Shown: one piece after another, positions 44,594 to 53,223 of the stretch
Numbering within the stretch: position 1 is the first letter of the stretch
Layout: each line of letters starts with the position of its first letter
Notes under the pieces: model-generated
The model's database searches: none
Told to the model about the DNA's origin: nothing
The model's input: only the letters and a program-made list of their open reading frames with translations
Assembly (NCBI RefSeq): GCF_000737695.1
Contig: NZ_JPRM01000042.1
Coordinates: forward strand, 1 to 64,000
Source: Flavobacterium hydatis
Lineage (GTDB): Bacteria; Bacteroidota; Bacteroidia; Flavobacteriales; Flavobacteriaceae
Direction of reading: 5' to 3'
Length of the DNA: 64,000 bases
Made by a program: the position numbers and the translations under genes

Positions 44594-45200
44594 TTAAGGT
44601 TCTAAGGTTCTGAGGTACTAAGGAGCAAAGGCACAAAGGTTCTGAAAAGCTTTGCGAACTTTGCGGTTAATTTTATCCCAACACAACCACAATGCAACCA
44701 CAAACTTGTCACCCTGACGTAGGAAGGGTCTTCGTTAGTAACTCGCCAATTTAAGGTTCTGAGGTACTATGGTTAAAAAATAGGCTTGTATGACACACAG
44801 AGTGAATATCCTATATAAAAATAGAGTAAACGCTCCATATTTTACTTAGATAAATACCTCAGAGCGCTTGTTTCTCTTTCAATCTGTTATAAACATAGCC
44901 AACGGTTTCAACCGTTGGAACGCATGCATTATGACAATCCGTACCGCACGGTTGAAACCGTGGGCTATGTCTGGGTCTTTATACCTTCTTCTTACCGTCG
45001 AGTTACTAGTGGAGACCCTTCCTACGTCAGGGTGACAAGATTGAGGATATTGTGGTAAAATTAACCGCAAAGAACACAAGGTTTTACGCAAAGTTCATAA
45101 ATCTTTATTTTTTTACCTTAGTCCCTCAGAGCCATTTGAACCTTTGTGCCTTAGTACCTCAGAGCCTTTGTTCCTTTGAACCTTAGCATCTGAGAACCTT
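44594..45200. repeat. Nested inverted-repeat island
   Basis: The 799-bp gap 44525-45323 holds no gene. From outside in, it contains AAGGTTCTGAGGTACTAAGG-type runs on the left mirrored by CCTTAGTACCTCAGAGCC on the right. Next is a perfect 16-bp pair 44660-44675 / 45056-45071, then a 41-bp pair 44705-44745 / 44999-45039 (26 bp perfect, starting CTTGTCACCCTGACGTAGG). Innermost is a 23-bp pair 44893-44915 / 44948-44970 (22 matching) containing ACGGTTTCAACCGT palindromes. It is likely a pile-up of REP-type elements. Confidence 0.75.
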
Positions 45201-45323
45201 TACTGCTCAAAACAAGTAACTCCTTAACAAACAGACATTTTAACCTAAAAAAACTTTTTTAACTATTTGATTGAATATAATTTTTTTGTAACTTTTCCTG
45301 TTTAACTTTTAATCAAAAAAACC

Positions 45324-45689
45324 ATGAAAAAATCTACCTTAATTACCTTTGCGTTTGCCTTATTATCAATATTAATGATTTCATGCCATAAGGGAAGAAA
45401 TACATTAGTTAATTCCTGGAAAGTTACCAATGTAGAGGTCAAAAAACCACTTACAGATTCTATCAAAAATGTAATACTAGCCAAAGGAAATCTTACGTTT
45501 ACAAAAGATGGAAAAGTAACTGGGTATTTGGATTCAGAATTAAATGGAACGTTTGCTTTATACAAAGCTGGGAAAAGTTTAGTCATTAAAGACGAAGTAG
45601 GTACGCCCTATCCTTTTGCAAGTATTATAGAAAAAGATAAATTAATATTAGATGGTGAAGAAATGAAACTTACATTAGATAAAAAATAA
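45324..45689 (+). CDS. Small lipoprotein, lipocalin-like/META-type fold suspected
   Basis: This 121-residue protein has an SPII signal (LSILMISCHKG). The rest is a small beta-rich domain (NSWKVTNVEVKKPL, GNLTFTKDGKVTGYL, GTFALYKAGKSLVI) of the kind called lipocalin-like in flavobacteria. It is probably anchored to the outer or inner membrane. The function is unknown. It stands alone between the repeat island and a terminator. Confidence 0.7.
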   Translation: MKKSTLITFAFALLSILMISCHKGRNTLVNSWKVTNVEVKKPLTDSIKNVILAKGNLTFTKDGKVTGYLDSELNGTFALYKAGKSLVIKDEVGTPYPFASIIEKDKLILDGEEMKLTLDKK

Positions 45690-45734
45690 ACCTAGAATTT
45701 ATCTAATATTTCTAAACTACAAAGCATAATCTTT

Positions 45735-45766
45735 AAGCTCCTTATTCATTTTAAGGAGCTTTTTTA
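45735..45766. terminator. Bidirectional terminator
   Basis: AAGCTCCTTA (45735-45744) pairs perfectly with TAAGGAGCTT (45752-45761), followed by Ts. It lies between the convergent lipoprotein and CRP/FNR genes. Confidence 0.8.
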
Positions 45767-45789
45767 TTTAATATCAGTTATGAAAGTAA

Positions 45790-46467
45790 CTATAATTTGG
45801 TGATGTCCTGAATGAAAATTTCTTTTCGATTATAAACAAGAATCTGGTTTGTTTCTAATTCATTAATCAATTGTGTAGCAGTTTGCCTTGAAGTACAAAT
45901 AATCTGAGCAATATCATTTTGGGTTAAATAATTCTCTATTCTAACCGAATTTCCCAACTTAACACCTTCCTTTTCTGCCCATTCTTTTAAAAACTGGATC
46001 ATTCTGGTTCTGGCATCTTTAGAAATCAAATTAGAATAACTATTTTTGATACTTTTCATCTTTAGTCCAACAAATTTAGTGTAAGACAGCGCCAATGCAG
46101 GGTTTCGCAATAATAAGTTTTCAAAATCCGACATCAAAAAACTACATATTACAACATCATCCGAGAGTACTTTGGCATATTCATTTATCTGTTCATCGGC
46201 TTCAAGAGTTAATTCTCCAAATAAATCACCTTTCTGGATAATGTCTTTTATATTTTCATTCCCATCTTCATCTACAGAAACAATTTTGATATTCCCTTTT
46301 TTCAATAAAAAAATACGAGGCACATCAGAAGAAGAAAAATAAATAATTTCTCCTTTGTTTGCTTTCTTAAAACCGGTGATAATACATAATTCTTTTATTT
46401 GTCCAAGGCTCAATGTCTTAAACAATTTGTGATCACGCAAATACCAATACTTTAATTCCTCGTACAT
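45790..46467 (-). CDS. CRP/FNR-family transcriptional regulator (full length)
   Basis: This 225-residue protein has a cNMP-binding-type barrel (residues ~20-125; GEIIYFSSSDVPRIFLLKKGNIKI, GDLFGELTLEA), the dimer helix and a C-terminal winged HTH (LTQNDIAQIICTSRQTATQLINEL). There are no N-terminal Fe-S cysteines, so it is not an oxygen sensor of the FNR type; it may sense cAMP or another ligand. It is divergent from the ABC-F gene. Confidence 0.88.
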   Translation of the reverse strand: MYEELKYWYLRDHKLFKTLSLGQIKELCIITGFKKANKGEIIYFSSSDVPRIFLLKKGNIKIVSVDEDGNENIKDIIQKGDLFGELTLEADEQINEYAKVLSDDVVICSFLMSDFENLLLRNPALALSYTKFVGLKMKSIKNSYSNLISKDARTRMIQFLKEWAEKEGVKLGNSVRIENYLTQNDIAQIICTSRQTATQLINELETNQILVYNRKEIFIQDITKL

Positions 46468-46611
46468 AACATAAAATCTATTGTCGTAAATATAACTAAT
46501 TTTTATACTTTTTGTAGCCGAGATATTGAATTATATGGCTTTGTTGTCTTTTTTTAGGGTTTTAAAATCATCACTAAAACCACATTGTATACCCTATTTA
46601 ACAAAAAAATG

Positions 46612-46619
46612 TATCTTTG
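46612..46619 (+). promoter_or_regulatory. -7 promoter element of the ABC-F gene
   Basis: TATCTTTG matches TAnnTTTG. Transcription would start near 46626, leaving a leader of about 110 nt before the ATG at 46735. Confidence 0.65.
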
Positions 46620-46647
46620 TAAGCTCAAAACAAAAAGCAACACTAGT

Positions 46648-46736
46648 ATGTGAAAAATAATTTCTTTCGGACAATCAAGAAGGTAGACTACAAATCGAGT
46701 CTGCTTAATTCATTCATCTCAAAAGAAAGAAATTAT
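46648..46736 (+). promoter_or_regulatory. Structured leader of the ABC-F gene (candidate attenuator)
   Basis: ATAATTTCTTTC (46657-46668) is perfectly complementary to GAAAGAAATTAT (46725-46736), which covers the ribosome-binding region and the first bases of the start codon. Between them GTAGACT pairs with AGTCTGC (46683-46689 / 46698-46704, one G-U). Upstream lies ATGTGA at 46648, a start codon followed directly by a stop. The long pairing would hide the start; ABC-F resistance genes are often controlled by such ribosome-sensing leaders. Confidence 0.55.
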
Positions 46737-48321
46737 GCTTATTCTACAAAATATTTCATATACACATCCCAACAAGGAATTGTTATTTGACACTATTAGC
46801 TTTACTGTCAATACTAACGAAAAAATCGCCTTAATAGGCAACAATGGCATAGGAAAATCGACTTTGCTTAAAATCATTGCAGGCAAATTACATCCCTCAA
46901 ACGGACAGGTAAGATGCAGCTCTGAACCTTATTATATACCACAACTATTTGGTCAGTATAATCATCTTACAATTGCACAAGCGTTACAAATAGAGGATAA
47001 ACTAAATGCTTTAAAAGAAATTCTGGAAGGAAACGTATCCGAGAATAATCTTAACGTGCTAAATGACGATTGGACTATCGAGGAACGTTGCAACAATGCC
47101 TTAAAATACTGGCGATTAACTGACTTAGATTTATCTCAAAAAATAGAATCTTTAAGCGGCGGACAAAAAACAAAGGTTTTCCTTGCAGGTATTTCTATTC
47201 ATCAGCCCGAATTAGTCCTGTTAGACGAGCCCAGTAATCATCTTGATGTAGCTGCCAGACAATTATTATATGATTTTATAGCCTCTACATCGAGCGCTTT
47301 AATTGTAGTAAGTCACGACAGAAAATTGCTAAATCTTTTAAACACAGTTTTCGAGCTAAACAAACAAGGCATTAATGTTTATGGTGGTAATTATGATTTT
47401 TATGCTGAGCAAAAACAAATAGAACAAAATGCATTAAATCAGGATTTACATAATAAAGAAAAAGCCTTACGAAAAGCCAAAGAGAAAGAACGTGAAACTC
47501 TGGAACGCCAACAAAAACTAGATGCGCGTGGCAAAAAGAAACAGGAAAAAGCTGGTGTTGCCCGAATAATGATAAATACCTTAAGGAACAATGCTGAGAA
47601 TAGTACCTCGAAAATAAAAGGCATGCACGCCGAAAAAATTGATGGTATCTCACAAGAACTACAAGAATTACGTTCGGCATTACCAGAAATAGACAAAATG
47701 AAATTTGGTTTTGATAATTCGTCATTACACAAAGGCAAAATACTATTTGATGCCAAAAACATTAATTACGGTTATGATAATGAGTTACTCTGGAAACAAA
47801 ATCTAAATATTCAGATTACTAGTGGCGAACGCATTGCATTAAAAGGCTCGAATGGATCAGGAAAAACCACTTTGATAAAATTAATCCTTGGGAAATTAGA
47901 ACCGAAAGTAGGTACATTATACCGAGCAGAAAGTACATCGGTTTATATAGATCAGGATTATTCGCTTATAGATAATCAGCTTAAAGTGTATCAGCAAGCA
48001 CAACAATTTAATACAACAGCGTTACAAGAACACGAAATCAAGATGAGGCTCAACCGCTTTTTGTTTACCAAAGAAGATTGGGATAAGCATTGTAAAGTAT
48101 TAAGTGGTGGAGAAAAAATGCGTTTGATGCTTTGTTGTCTAACAACAAGTAACCAATCGCCAGATAGTATAATCCTGGACGAACCAACTAATAATCTTGA
48201 TATTCAAAACATCGAAATACTAACTGCTGCGATTAATGAGTTTAAAGGAACGCTAATCGTTATATCTCACGACGAATACTTTTTGGAACAAATAAATATA
48301 GAGCGAACAATTTTATTGTAA
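46735..48321 (+). CDS. ABC-F family ATPase (ribosome-associated, possible antibiotic protection)
   Basis: This 528-residue protein has two ABC ATPase domains and no membrane part. Domain 1 has Walker A GNNGIGKSTLLK, signature LSGGQKTKVFLAG and Walker B LVLLDEPSNHLD. The linker is long and charged (KEKALRKAKEKERETLERQQK), as in proteins that reach the ribosomal P site. Domain 2 has GSNGSGKTTLIK, LSGGEKMRLMLCC and IILDEPTNNLD. It may eject ribosome-targeting antibiotics or help stalled ribosomes. The structured leader favours an inducible resistance role, without proof. Confidence 0.87.
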   Translation: MLILQNISYTHPNKELLFDTISFTVNTNEKIALIGNNGIGKSTLLKIIAGKLHPSNGQVRCSSEPYYIPQLFGQYNHLTIAQALQIEDKLNALKEILEGNVSENNLNVLNDDWTIEERCNNALKYWRLTDLDLSQKIESLSGGQKTKVFLAGISIHQPELVLLDEPSNHLDVAARQLLYDFIASTSSALIVVSHDRKLLNLLNTVFELNKQGINVYGGNYDFYAEQKQIEQNALNQDLHNKEKALRKAKEKERETLERQQKLDARGKKKQEKAGVARIMINTLRNNAENSTSKIKGMHAEKIDGISQELQELRSALPEIDKMKFGFDNSSLHKGKILFDAKNINYGYDNELLWKQNLNIQITSGERIALKGSNGSGKTTLIKLILGKLEPKVGTLYRAESTSVYIDQDYSLIDNQLKVYQQAQQFNTTALQEHEIKMRLNRFLFTKEDWDKHCKVLSGGEKMRLMLCCLTTSNQSPDSIILDEPTNNLDIQNIEILTAAINEFKGTLIVISHDEYFLEQINIERTILL

Positions 48322-48349
48322 CACCTCACAAAAAACAACATAAACAATT

Positions 48350-48385
48350 AAAAATGAATACATTGAAAAATATATTCATTTTTTT
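48350..48385 (+). terminator. Terminator after the ABC-F gene
   Basis: AAAAATGAATA (48350-48360) pairs with TATTCATTTTT (48373-48383), then Ts. Confidence 0.7.
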
Positions 48386-48390
48386 AGCCA

Positions 48391-48412
48391 TATACATTGT
48401 ATAACTATGTAT
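48391..48412. promoter_or_regulatory. Candidate PadR operator
   Basis: TATACATTGTATA (48391-48403) is a perfect 13-bp palindrome, and ATACAT (48392-48397) with ATGTAT (48407-48412) forms the ATnCAT...ATGnAT dyad typical of PadR sites. It lies just upstream of the -7 element TACATTTG at 48420-48427, 38 bp before the padR gene. Confidence 0.5.
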
Positions 48413-48419
48413 TTTGCTA

Positions 48420-48427
48420 TACATTTG
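48420..48427 (+). promoter_or_regulatory. -7 promoter element of the padR operon
   Basis: TACATTTG, a perfect TAnnTTTG match, 22 bp upstream of the padR ATG. Confidence 0.65.
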
Positions 48428-48449
48428 TTTTAACCAATAAAACTTTGTC

Positions 48450-48785
48450 ATGAATGAAACTTTTGTTACAAACTGGAAATCGCAGGTAAAAAAAGGTACA
48501 CTTACTTTTATTATCCTCAACGTACTCAAAGAAAACGAATACTACGGTTATGAGCTTATAGAACAAATAAAGCAACATACCGAAATAGAAATTGCCGAAG
48601 GCACATTATATCCTTTAATGAACAGACTTAAGACCGAAAATTTAGTCGACTCAAAATGGGTAGAACAAGAAACCGGAATTCCCAGAAAATATTACGCTCT
48701 GACTCCTACAGGAATAAAAACACTTGTTCACATGAATGAATATTGGAAAAATTTAGAAAATGCTATTCAAAAGATAATCAAATGA
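48450..48785 (+). CDS. PadR-family transcriptional regulator
   Basis: This 111-residue winged-helix regulator contains KKGTLTFIILNVLKENEYYGYELIEQI and EIAEGTLYPLMNRLKTENLVDSKW, the PadR core. It shares a four-base ATGA overlap with the next gene. It is likely an autorepressor of the operon through the palindrome directly upstream. Confidence 0.9.
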   Translation: MNETFVTNWKSQVKKGTLTFIILNVLKENEYYGYELIEQIKQHTEIEIAEGTLYPLMNRLKTENLVDSKWVEQETGIPRKYYALTPTGIKTLVHMNEYWKNLENAIQKIIK

Positions 48786-49378
48786 AAACAGAAGAAATAA
48801 AATTCAGTCAAGAAGCTTCAAAAAGAGTTTATAACGATTATATGAAGCGCATTTTAAAAGTTACAAATTCCTTACCTAAAGAAGACAGACAAGATATTTA
48901 TATGGAATTTAACAGCCATATATTTGAAGCGCTTCAGCATAAAAACGGAGCTAATGAAATAGATGTGTTATTAGACATAATTGAAAAATTAGGCGTTCCT
49001 GAAGAAGTTTTAAAACCTCTTATTGCAGACAAAAAACTAGAACAAGCAACCAAAACATTCAACCCTGTTCATGTTTTTAAAGCATTATTATTAAATATAA
49101 CCAATGGCTTCTCGTATATAATCTTCTTTATATTATACCTTCTTTTATTTGGGTTTGTGTTTGTTATAATTGCCAAAATTATATCACCAAATGAAGTTGG
49201 ATTGTGGTATAAAGATGGTTCAACATTCTTTTTAGGAACCACCAGTGAGGCAAATAAAAACGGGATAAACGAAATATTAGGTAATATGTTCATACCAGTT
49301 ATGATAGTTGCAATAATCCTGTTTTACGTATTAATTACATTGCTATTAAAGTTTAAAAAATCAATCAATCAAAAATAA
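48782..49378 (+). CDS. HAAS-domain membrane protein partnered with PadR
   Basis: The N-terminal ~90 residues form a helical HAAS-like (DUF1700/DUF1129-type) module (LPKEDRQDIYMEFNSHIFEAL, LGVPEEVLKPLI), followed by two membrane helices (FSYIIFFILYLLLFGFVFVIIAKI; FIPVMIVAIILFYVLITLLL). Such proteins commonly sit beside PadR regulators and are thought to sense envelope state. The open frame begins upstream at 48743, but the ATG at 48782 overlapping the PadR stop is the natural start. Confidence 0.8.
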   Translation: MKTEEIKFSQEASKRVYNDYMKRILKVTNSLPKEDRQDIYMEFNSHIFEALQHKNGANEIDVLLDIIEKLGVPEEVLKPLIADKKLEQATKTFNPVHVFKALLLNITNGFSYIIFFILYLLLFGFVFVIIAKIISPNEVGLWYKDGSTFFLGTTSEANKNGINEILGNMFIPVMIVAIILFYVLITLLLKFKKSINQK

Positions 49379-49383
49379 TCACT

Positions 49384-50703
49384 ATGAAAAAAATCCTAAT
49401 TACCGGTCTGCTTATTTTTAGCACAACAATCAGTTTTTCGCAAACATTCAACAAACAAAGAATGGATAGTTTGTTTCAAACTTTAGAAAAAAACAACAAG
49501 TTTATGGGAAGCATAGCTGTTTCTGAAAATGGAAAATTGCTATATACCAAATCGATAGGATATTCGGATCTCGAAAATTCAAAAAAAGCCGATGCAGCAA
49601 CTAAATATCGAATTGGTTCTATTTCTAAAATGTTTACTGCTACGCTAGTTTTAAAAGCAATCGAAGAAAATAAATTAACGTTAAACCAAACTCTAGACAC
49701 CTATTTTCCGCAAATAGAAAACTCAAAAAAAATAACCATATCTAATTTACTAAATCACCGAAGTGGTATTCATAATTTTACCGACGAAGAATATTACAGA
49801 ACCGATGAGTTTAACACCGCCCCAAAATCGGAAAAAGAAATGGTTGACGTAATTGCTAAACTAAAAAGTGATTTTGAACCTAATAGTGAAGCTGAATATA
49901 GTAATTCTAACTATGTGTTGCTGAGTTATATTCTCGAAAAAGTGTACAAAAAACCATATTCGACTATTTTAGAAACTAAAATTATAAAACCATTAGGGTT
50001 AAAAAACACCTATTTTGGAGGTAAAACACAAATTAAAAATAATGAAGCTTACTCCTATCGTTATAAAAATGAATGGGAAAAAGGAACAGAAACAGATCCA
50101 TCAATCCCAATGGGAGCTGGAGCAATTGTATCAAACCCTACAGATTTAACAATCTTTATTGAGCAACTTTTTAAAGGAAAACTAATATCTGCAAAATCAT
50201 TATCGTTAATGCAAACTATAAACCAGAAATACGGAATGGGTATGTTTGAGTTTCCTTATTATGAAAATAAAAGTTACGGACATACTGGTGGCATAGATGA
50301 ATTTCAGTCTGTTGTAACCTATTTTCCTAATGAAAAACTTGCTGTAGCAATTACATCAAACGCAAGGGTTTATCCTAATAACTCTGTATTAACTTGCGCT
50401 TTAAGCTCTTATTTTAATAAACCGTTTGAAATGCCAACGTTTAATTACCTTAAACTAAAACCAGAAGTGCTAGATTTATATGCAGGGCAATATTCGAGTT
50501 TACAAATTCCTATAAAAATAGACGTTACACAAAATGACAACAAATTATTTGCTCAGGCAACAGGACAATCGGCTTTTCCGCTAGAAGCAACTCAAACTAA
50601 TGTTTTTAAATTTGACCAAGCAGGAATCGTTCTTGAGTTTAATGCCGACAAAAAAGAAATGATATTAAAACAAGGTGGGAAAGAGTTTTTATTTACTAAA
50701 TAA
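49384..50703 (+). CDS. Exported serine hydrolase, class C beta-lactamase-like
   Basis: This 439-residue protein has a signal peptide (residues 1-~21, TTISFSQ). The S12 family motifs are present: SISK (catalytic Ser and Lys) in YRIGSISKMFTATLV, YSNSNY (Tyr) in the middle, and GHTGG near residue 305. The C-terminal ~100 residues form an extra lipocalin-like domain. It is a D-aminopeptidase or esterase type relative of penicillin-binding proteins, not necessarily a resistance enzyme. It is the third gene of the PadR operon (5-bp gap). Confidence 0.87.
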   Translation: MKKILITGLLIFSTTISFSQTFNKQRMDSLFQTLEKNNKFMGSIAVSENGKLLYTKSIGYSDLENSKKADAATKYRIGSISKMFTATLVLKAIEENKLTLNQTLDTYFPQIENSKKITISNLLNHRSGIHNFTDEEYYRTDEFNTAPKSEKEMVDVIAKLKSDFEPNSEAEYSNSNYVLLSYILEKVYKKPYSTILETKIIKPLGLKNTYFGGKTQIKNNEAYSYRYKNEWEKGTETDPSIPMGAGAIVSNPTDLTIFIEQLFKGKLISAKSLSLMQTINQKYGMGMFEFPYYENKSYGHTGGIDEFQSVVTYFPNEKLAVAITSNARVYPNNSVLTCALSSYFNKPFEMPTFNYLKLKPEVLDLYAGQYSSLQIPIKIDVTQNDNKLFAQATGQSAFPLEATQTNVFKFDQAGIVLEFNADKKEMILKQGGKEFLFTK

Positions 50704-50801
50704 ATTACCATTATAAGTGAATAAAAAAGTCTTCACTCCTACTTACTAATAGGAAAAACACAAAAAAATTAATTCTCATTAATTACAATTATAAAACTAA
50801 G

Positions 50802-50828
50802 CTCCTTAAGAAATTAAGGAGTTTTTTT
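50802..50828 (+). terminator. Terminator after the serine hydrolase
   Basis: CTCCTTAA (50802-50809) pairs with TTAAGGAG (50814-50821) and is followed by seven Ts. Confidence 0.8.
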
Positions 50829-50885
50829 ATACCCAACGCCCTGTTTTAATCAAAAATTCGCTTGTTATTACTGATAAAATAATCA

Positions 50886-50894
50886 TATATTAGC
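50886..50894 (+). promoter_or_regulatory. Shared upstream box TATATTAGC (site 1)
   Basis: TATATTAGC preceded by an AAAATA stretch lies 82 bp before the ATG at 50976. The same box with a similar A-rich lead occurs before the genes at 53937 and 59569. It looks like a variant of the TAnnTTTG -7 element. Confidence 0.4.
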
Positions 50895-50975
50895 AATACA
50901 AAAATTACATTTTAATGTAAACTCAAACTAAACTGAGTTTATTTAACCTACTAATAACTTAAAATAATTAAACAA

Positions 50976-51779
50976 ATGTCAAATCAAGAAATATTCTTTG
51001 CCAAAGGAGATAGCCCAAAAATGATCGAAGCTTTTAAAAATGCTCAAGAAACATTTAAATATTTTTGGAGAGAATTATCTTGGGAATACCGAAGAATTGT
51101 TCCTGCATTAACTGTAGCGTGCGTAAAAGTAGCCTTCTCTCAAGACGTAGACGGAAGCGAACATCCTATTGTAGAACATATGTGGATTAACGATATATCC
51201 TTTGATGGAGAACATATAAAAGGTGTTTTAATAAATGATCCAAACGAGTTAACAAACATCGAAAACGGAGATGAAGTTGTGATTCCTTTAAGCCAAATTA
51301 GCGATTGGTTATTTGCAATTCAGGGTAGTTCACCAAAAGGACTTTCTAAACTTTTCTCATCGCCTCAGCCAAGAGCTTATGGAGGATTTACCATTCAGGC
51401 AATACGCTCAGAAATGACAAGTCAGGAAAGAAAAGATCATGATAAAGCATGGGGATTAGATTTTGGCGATTACAATGAAGTTCTCCTTGTTAACGAACAA
51501 AAAGAAAAGCCAGAAAACCTTGTAGAACATCCTATGAGCAAAAACATGAAAGAAAAGCTCCAGGATTTCTTAAAGCAAAACCCAGACGAAATTACTTATC
51601 AGGATGAAGAAGGATTCTCGTTGTTACATACAGAAACCGTTGCTGGGAATTTAACTTCGATAACACTTTTATTAGAATCTGGTGTAGATAAAAACATGAA
51701 AACAAACCAAGGCAAAACTGCATTGGATATTGCAAAACAATTAAACTGGGAACATATTATTCCTGTGCTTAGTAATTAA
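50976..51779 (+). CDS. DUF2314 protein with C-terminal ankyrin repeats
   Basis: This 267-residue cytoplasmic protein has a DUF2314 domain at residues ~35-125 (VACVKVAFSQD, EHMWINDISFDGEHIKGVLINDP, NGDEVVIPLSQISDWLF) and about two ankyrin repeats at ~205-267 (EGFSLLHTETVAGNLTSITLLLESG, GKTALDIAKQLN). The ankyrin part suggests protein binding. The biological role of DUF2314 is unknown. It stands alone behind the TATATTAGC box. Confidence 0.82.
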   Translation: MSNQEIFFAKGDSPKMIEAFKNAQETFKYFWRELSWEYRRIVPALTVACVKVAFSQDVDGSEHPIVEHMWINDISFDGEHIKGVLINDPNELTNIENGDEVVIPLSQISDWLFAIQGSSPKGLSKLFSSPQPRAYGGFTIQAIRSEMTSQERKDHDKAWGLDFGDYNEVLLVNEQKEKPENLVEHPMSKNMKEKLQDFLKQNPDEITYQDEEGFSLLHTETVAGNLTSITLLLESGVDKNMKTNQGKTALDIAKQLNWEHIIPVLSN

Positions 51780-51879
51780 TTCTAAGCACATCAAATACAT
51801 TTTAAGTCCTCTTAACCAACTAGTTTATTAATATTAAATCTGAAGCAAAAGTTTACGTCAAAGTTTAAATTTTTATCAA

Positions 51880-52530
51880 ATGAGGTATTTACTTATAATC
51901 TGTTTGTTACTAATTTCTTGTAATAAAGAGTCGCAAAAAACTTTTACAAAAGATGAAATAATAGAAAATATTACCATTTTAAGAAAAAGTGGTTTCTTTA
52001 AAGATTATGAAAAACTAAGTGCCGCAGAGCTGTTCGACAAATTACATTCCATTAGAAAAATTGAATATTCAAAATTATTCGGAAAAGAATATAATCCAGG
52101 AATGGAATTAGATGAATTAGATTTAGCTAGCCTTGATGAAACTAAAGTTATATACATTGACTTAGAAGCAGATGTTTGCAAAGAAAATAAAGTTTACGAA
52201 GATGTCATACACATGCATTCGAGATTAACAAACAATGTTTTTAATCCGAAAAATATAAAAGAGATTTGGCATGGTGAAACAGGACCCATTGAAGTAGAAT
52301 TTGAGCTTGATAATGAAAAAATAAAATTTAAGCCTAAATATCTTGATGATTGGTTGGATGGAATTGTCTTTGAAATTTGTAAAGAAAAAATAAAAGAAAA
52401 AAATATTCGTATAGTTACTTGTTTAGGAACTGAAGGTTTGGGATTTGGGCAATCAATTGCAATAATGAGACTAACAAAGGAAGAGCAAACAAACTTAGAG
52501 AAACATTTTAAGTGGAAATTTTCAGAATAA
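51880..52530 (+). CDS. Hypothetical lipoprotein
   Basis: This 216-residue protein has an SPII signal (LLIICLLLISCNKE) and a globular acidic domain (LDELDLASLDETKVIYIDLEAD ... WLDGIVFEICKEKI). I recognise no family. The gap to the next gene is 56 bp. Confidence 0.6.
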   Translation: MRYLLIICLLLISCNKESQKTFTKDEIIENITILRKSGFFKDYEKLSAAELFDKLHSIRKIEYSKLFGKEYNPGMELDELDLASLDETKVIYIDLEADVCKENKVYEDVIHMHSRLTNNVFNPKNIKEIWHGETGPIEVEFELDNEKIKFKPKYLDDWLDGIVFEICKEKIKEKNIRIVTCLGTEGLGFGQSIAIMRLTKEEQTNLEKHFKWKFSE

Positions 52531-52586
52531 AAATTTTCATCAACAATTACTAAACAACCATAAAATTCTAGAACATATATCCCTAA

Positions 52587-53150
52587 ATGAACAGCAACAT
52601 CATTTTTGACAAAATATCTAAACTACCCGAAAGCTCCAGAAAAACTCTGGAGGAAAACATTACTTTGGTTAGTTTCCCAAAAGGGCATATTTTATTAAAA
52701 GCAGGCAAAATTGAATCTAATATCTATTTCATAAAAAAGGGAATTGTAAGAGCTTATGTAAACCAGAATGACAGCGATGTTACTTTTTGGTTTGGAAAAG
52801 AAGGTGAAACAATCCTCTCGATGAAAAGCTACGTCGAAAACCAAAAGGGATATGAAGACATCGAACTTCTGGAAGACTGTGATCTCTACGAATTAAAAAC
52901 AACCAATTTGCAAAGATTGTTTGAAGAAGATATACATATTGCAAACTGGGGAAGAAAATTTGCCGAAAAAGAACTCATAAAAACTGAAGAAAGATTAATA
53001 TCAAGACAGTTTAAAACAGCGTCTGAAAGATATAACGAACTAATAACCAACAACCCCGATTTAATTAAGAGAGTACAACTCGGTCATATTGCCTCTTATC
53101 TCGGGATAACACAAGTAAGTTTAAGCCGAATACGAGCAGAAATAAAATAA
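52587..53150 (+). CDS. CRP/FNR-family regulator (short form)
   Basis: This 187-residue protein has the same length and plan as the one at 39292: a cNMP-type barrel (GHILLKAGKIESNIYFIKKGIVRAY, FWFGKEGETILSMKSYVE) and a short HTH (VQLGHIASYLGITQVSLSRIRAEIK). No cAMP-binding arginine motif is seen. It lies 73 bp upstream of the guanidinium-type exporter, its probable target or operon partner. Confidence 0.85.
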   Translation: MNSNIIFDKISKLPESSRKTLEENITLVSFPKGHILLKAGKIESNIYFIKKGIVRAYVNQNDSDVTFWFGKEGETILSMKSYVENQKGYEDIELLEDCDLYELKTTNLQRLFEEDIHIANWGRKFAEKELIKTEERLISRQFKTASERYNELITNNPDLIKRVQLGHIASYLGITQVSLSRIRAEIK

Positions 53151-53223
53151 ATTCATTTTTTATCATTTGTTAAATTTTAATTGAATCCGCTGAAGGATCT
53201 TTGCCCTATTAAAATTTAAAAAC

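Noticed and set aside
44594..45200. Insertion sequence with terminal inverted repeats
   Set aside because: The nested repeats enclose no transposase and no clear target duplication; better described as a pile-up of palindromic repeats.
49384..50703. Beta-lactam resistance gene
   Set aside because: SxxK and YxN are present, but family members of this type are mostly peptidases or esterases and no resistance context is seen.
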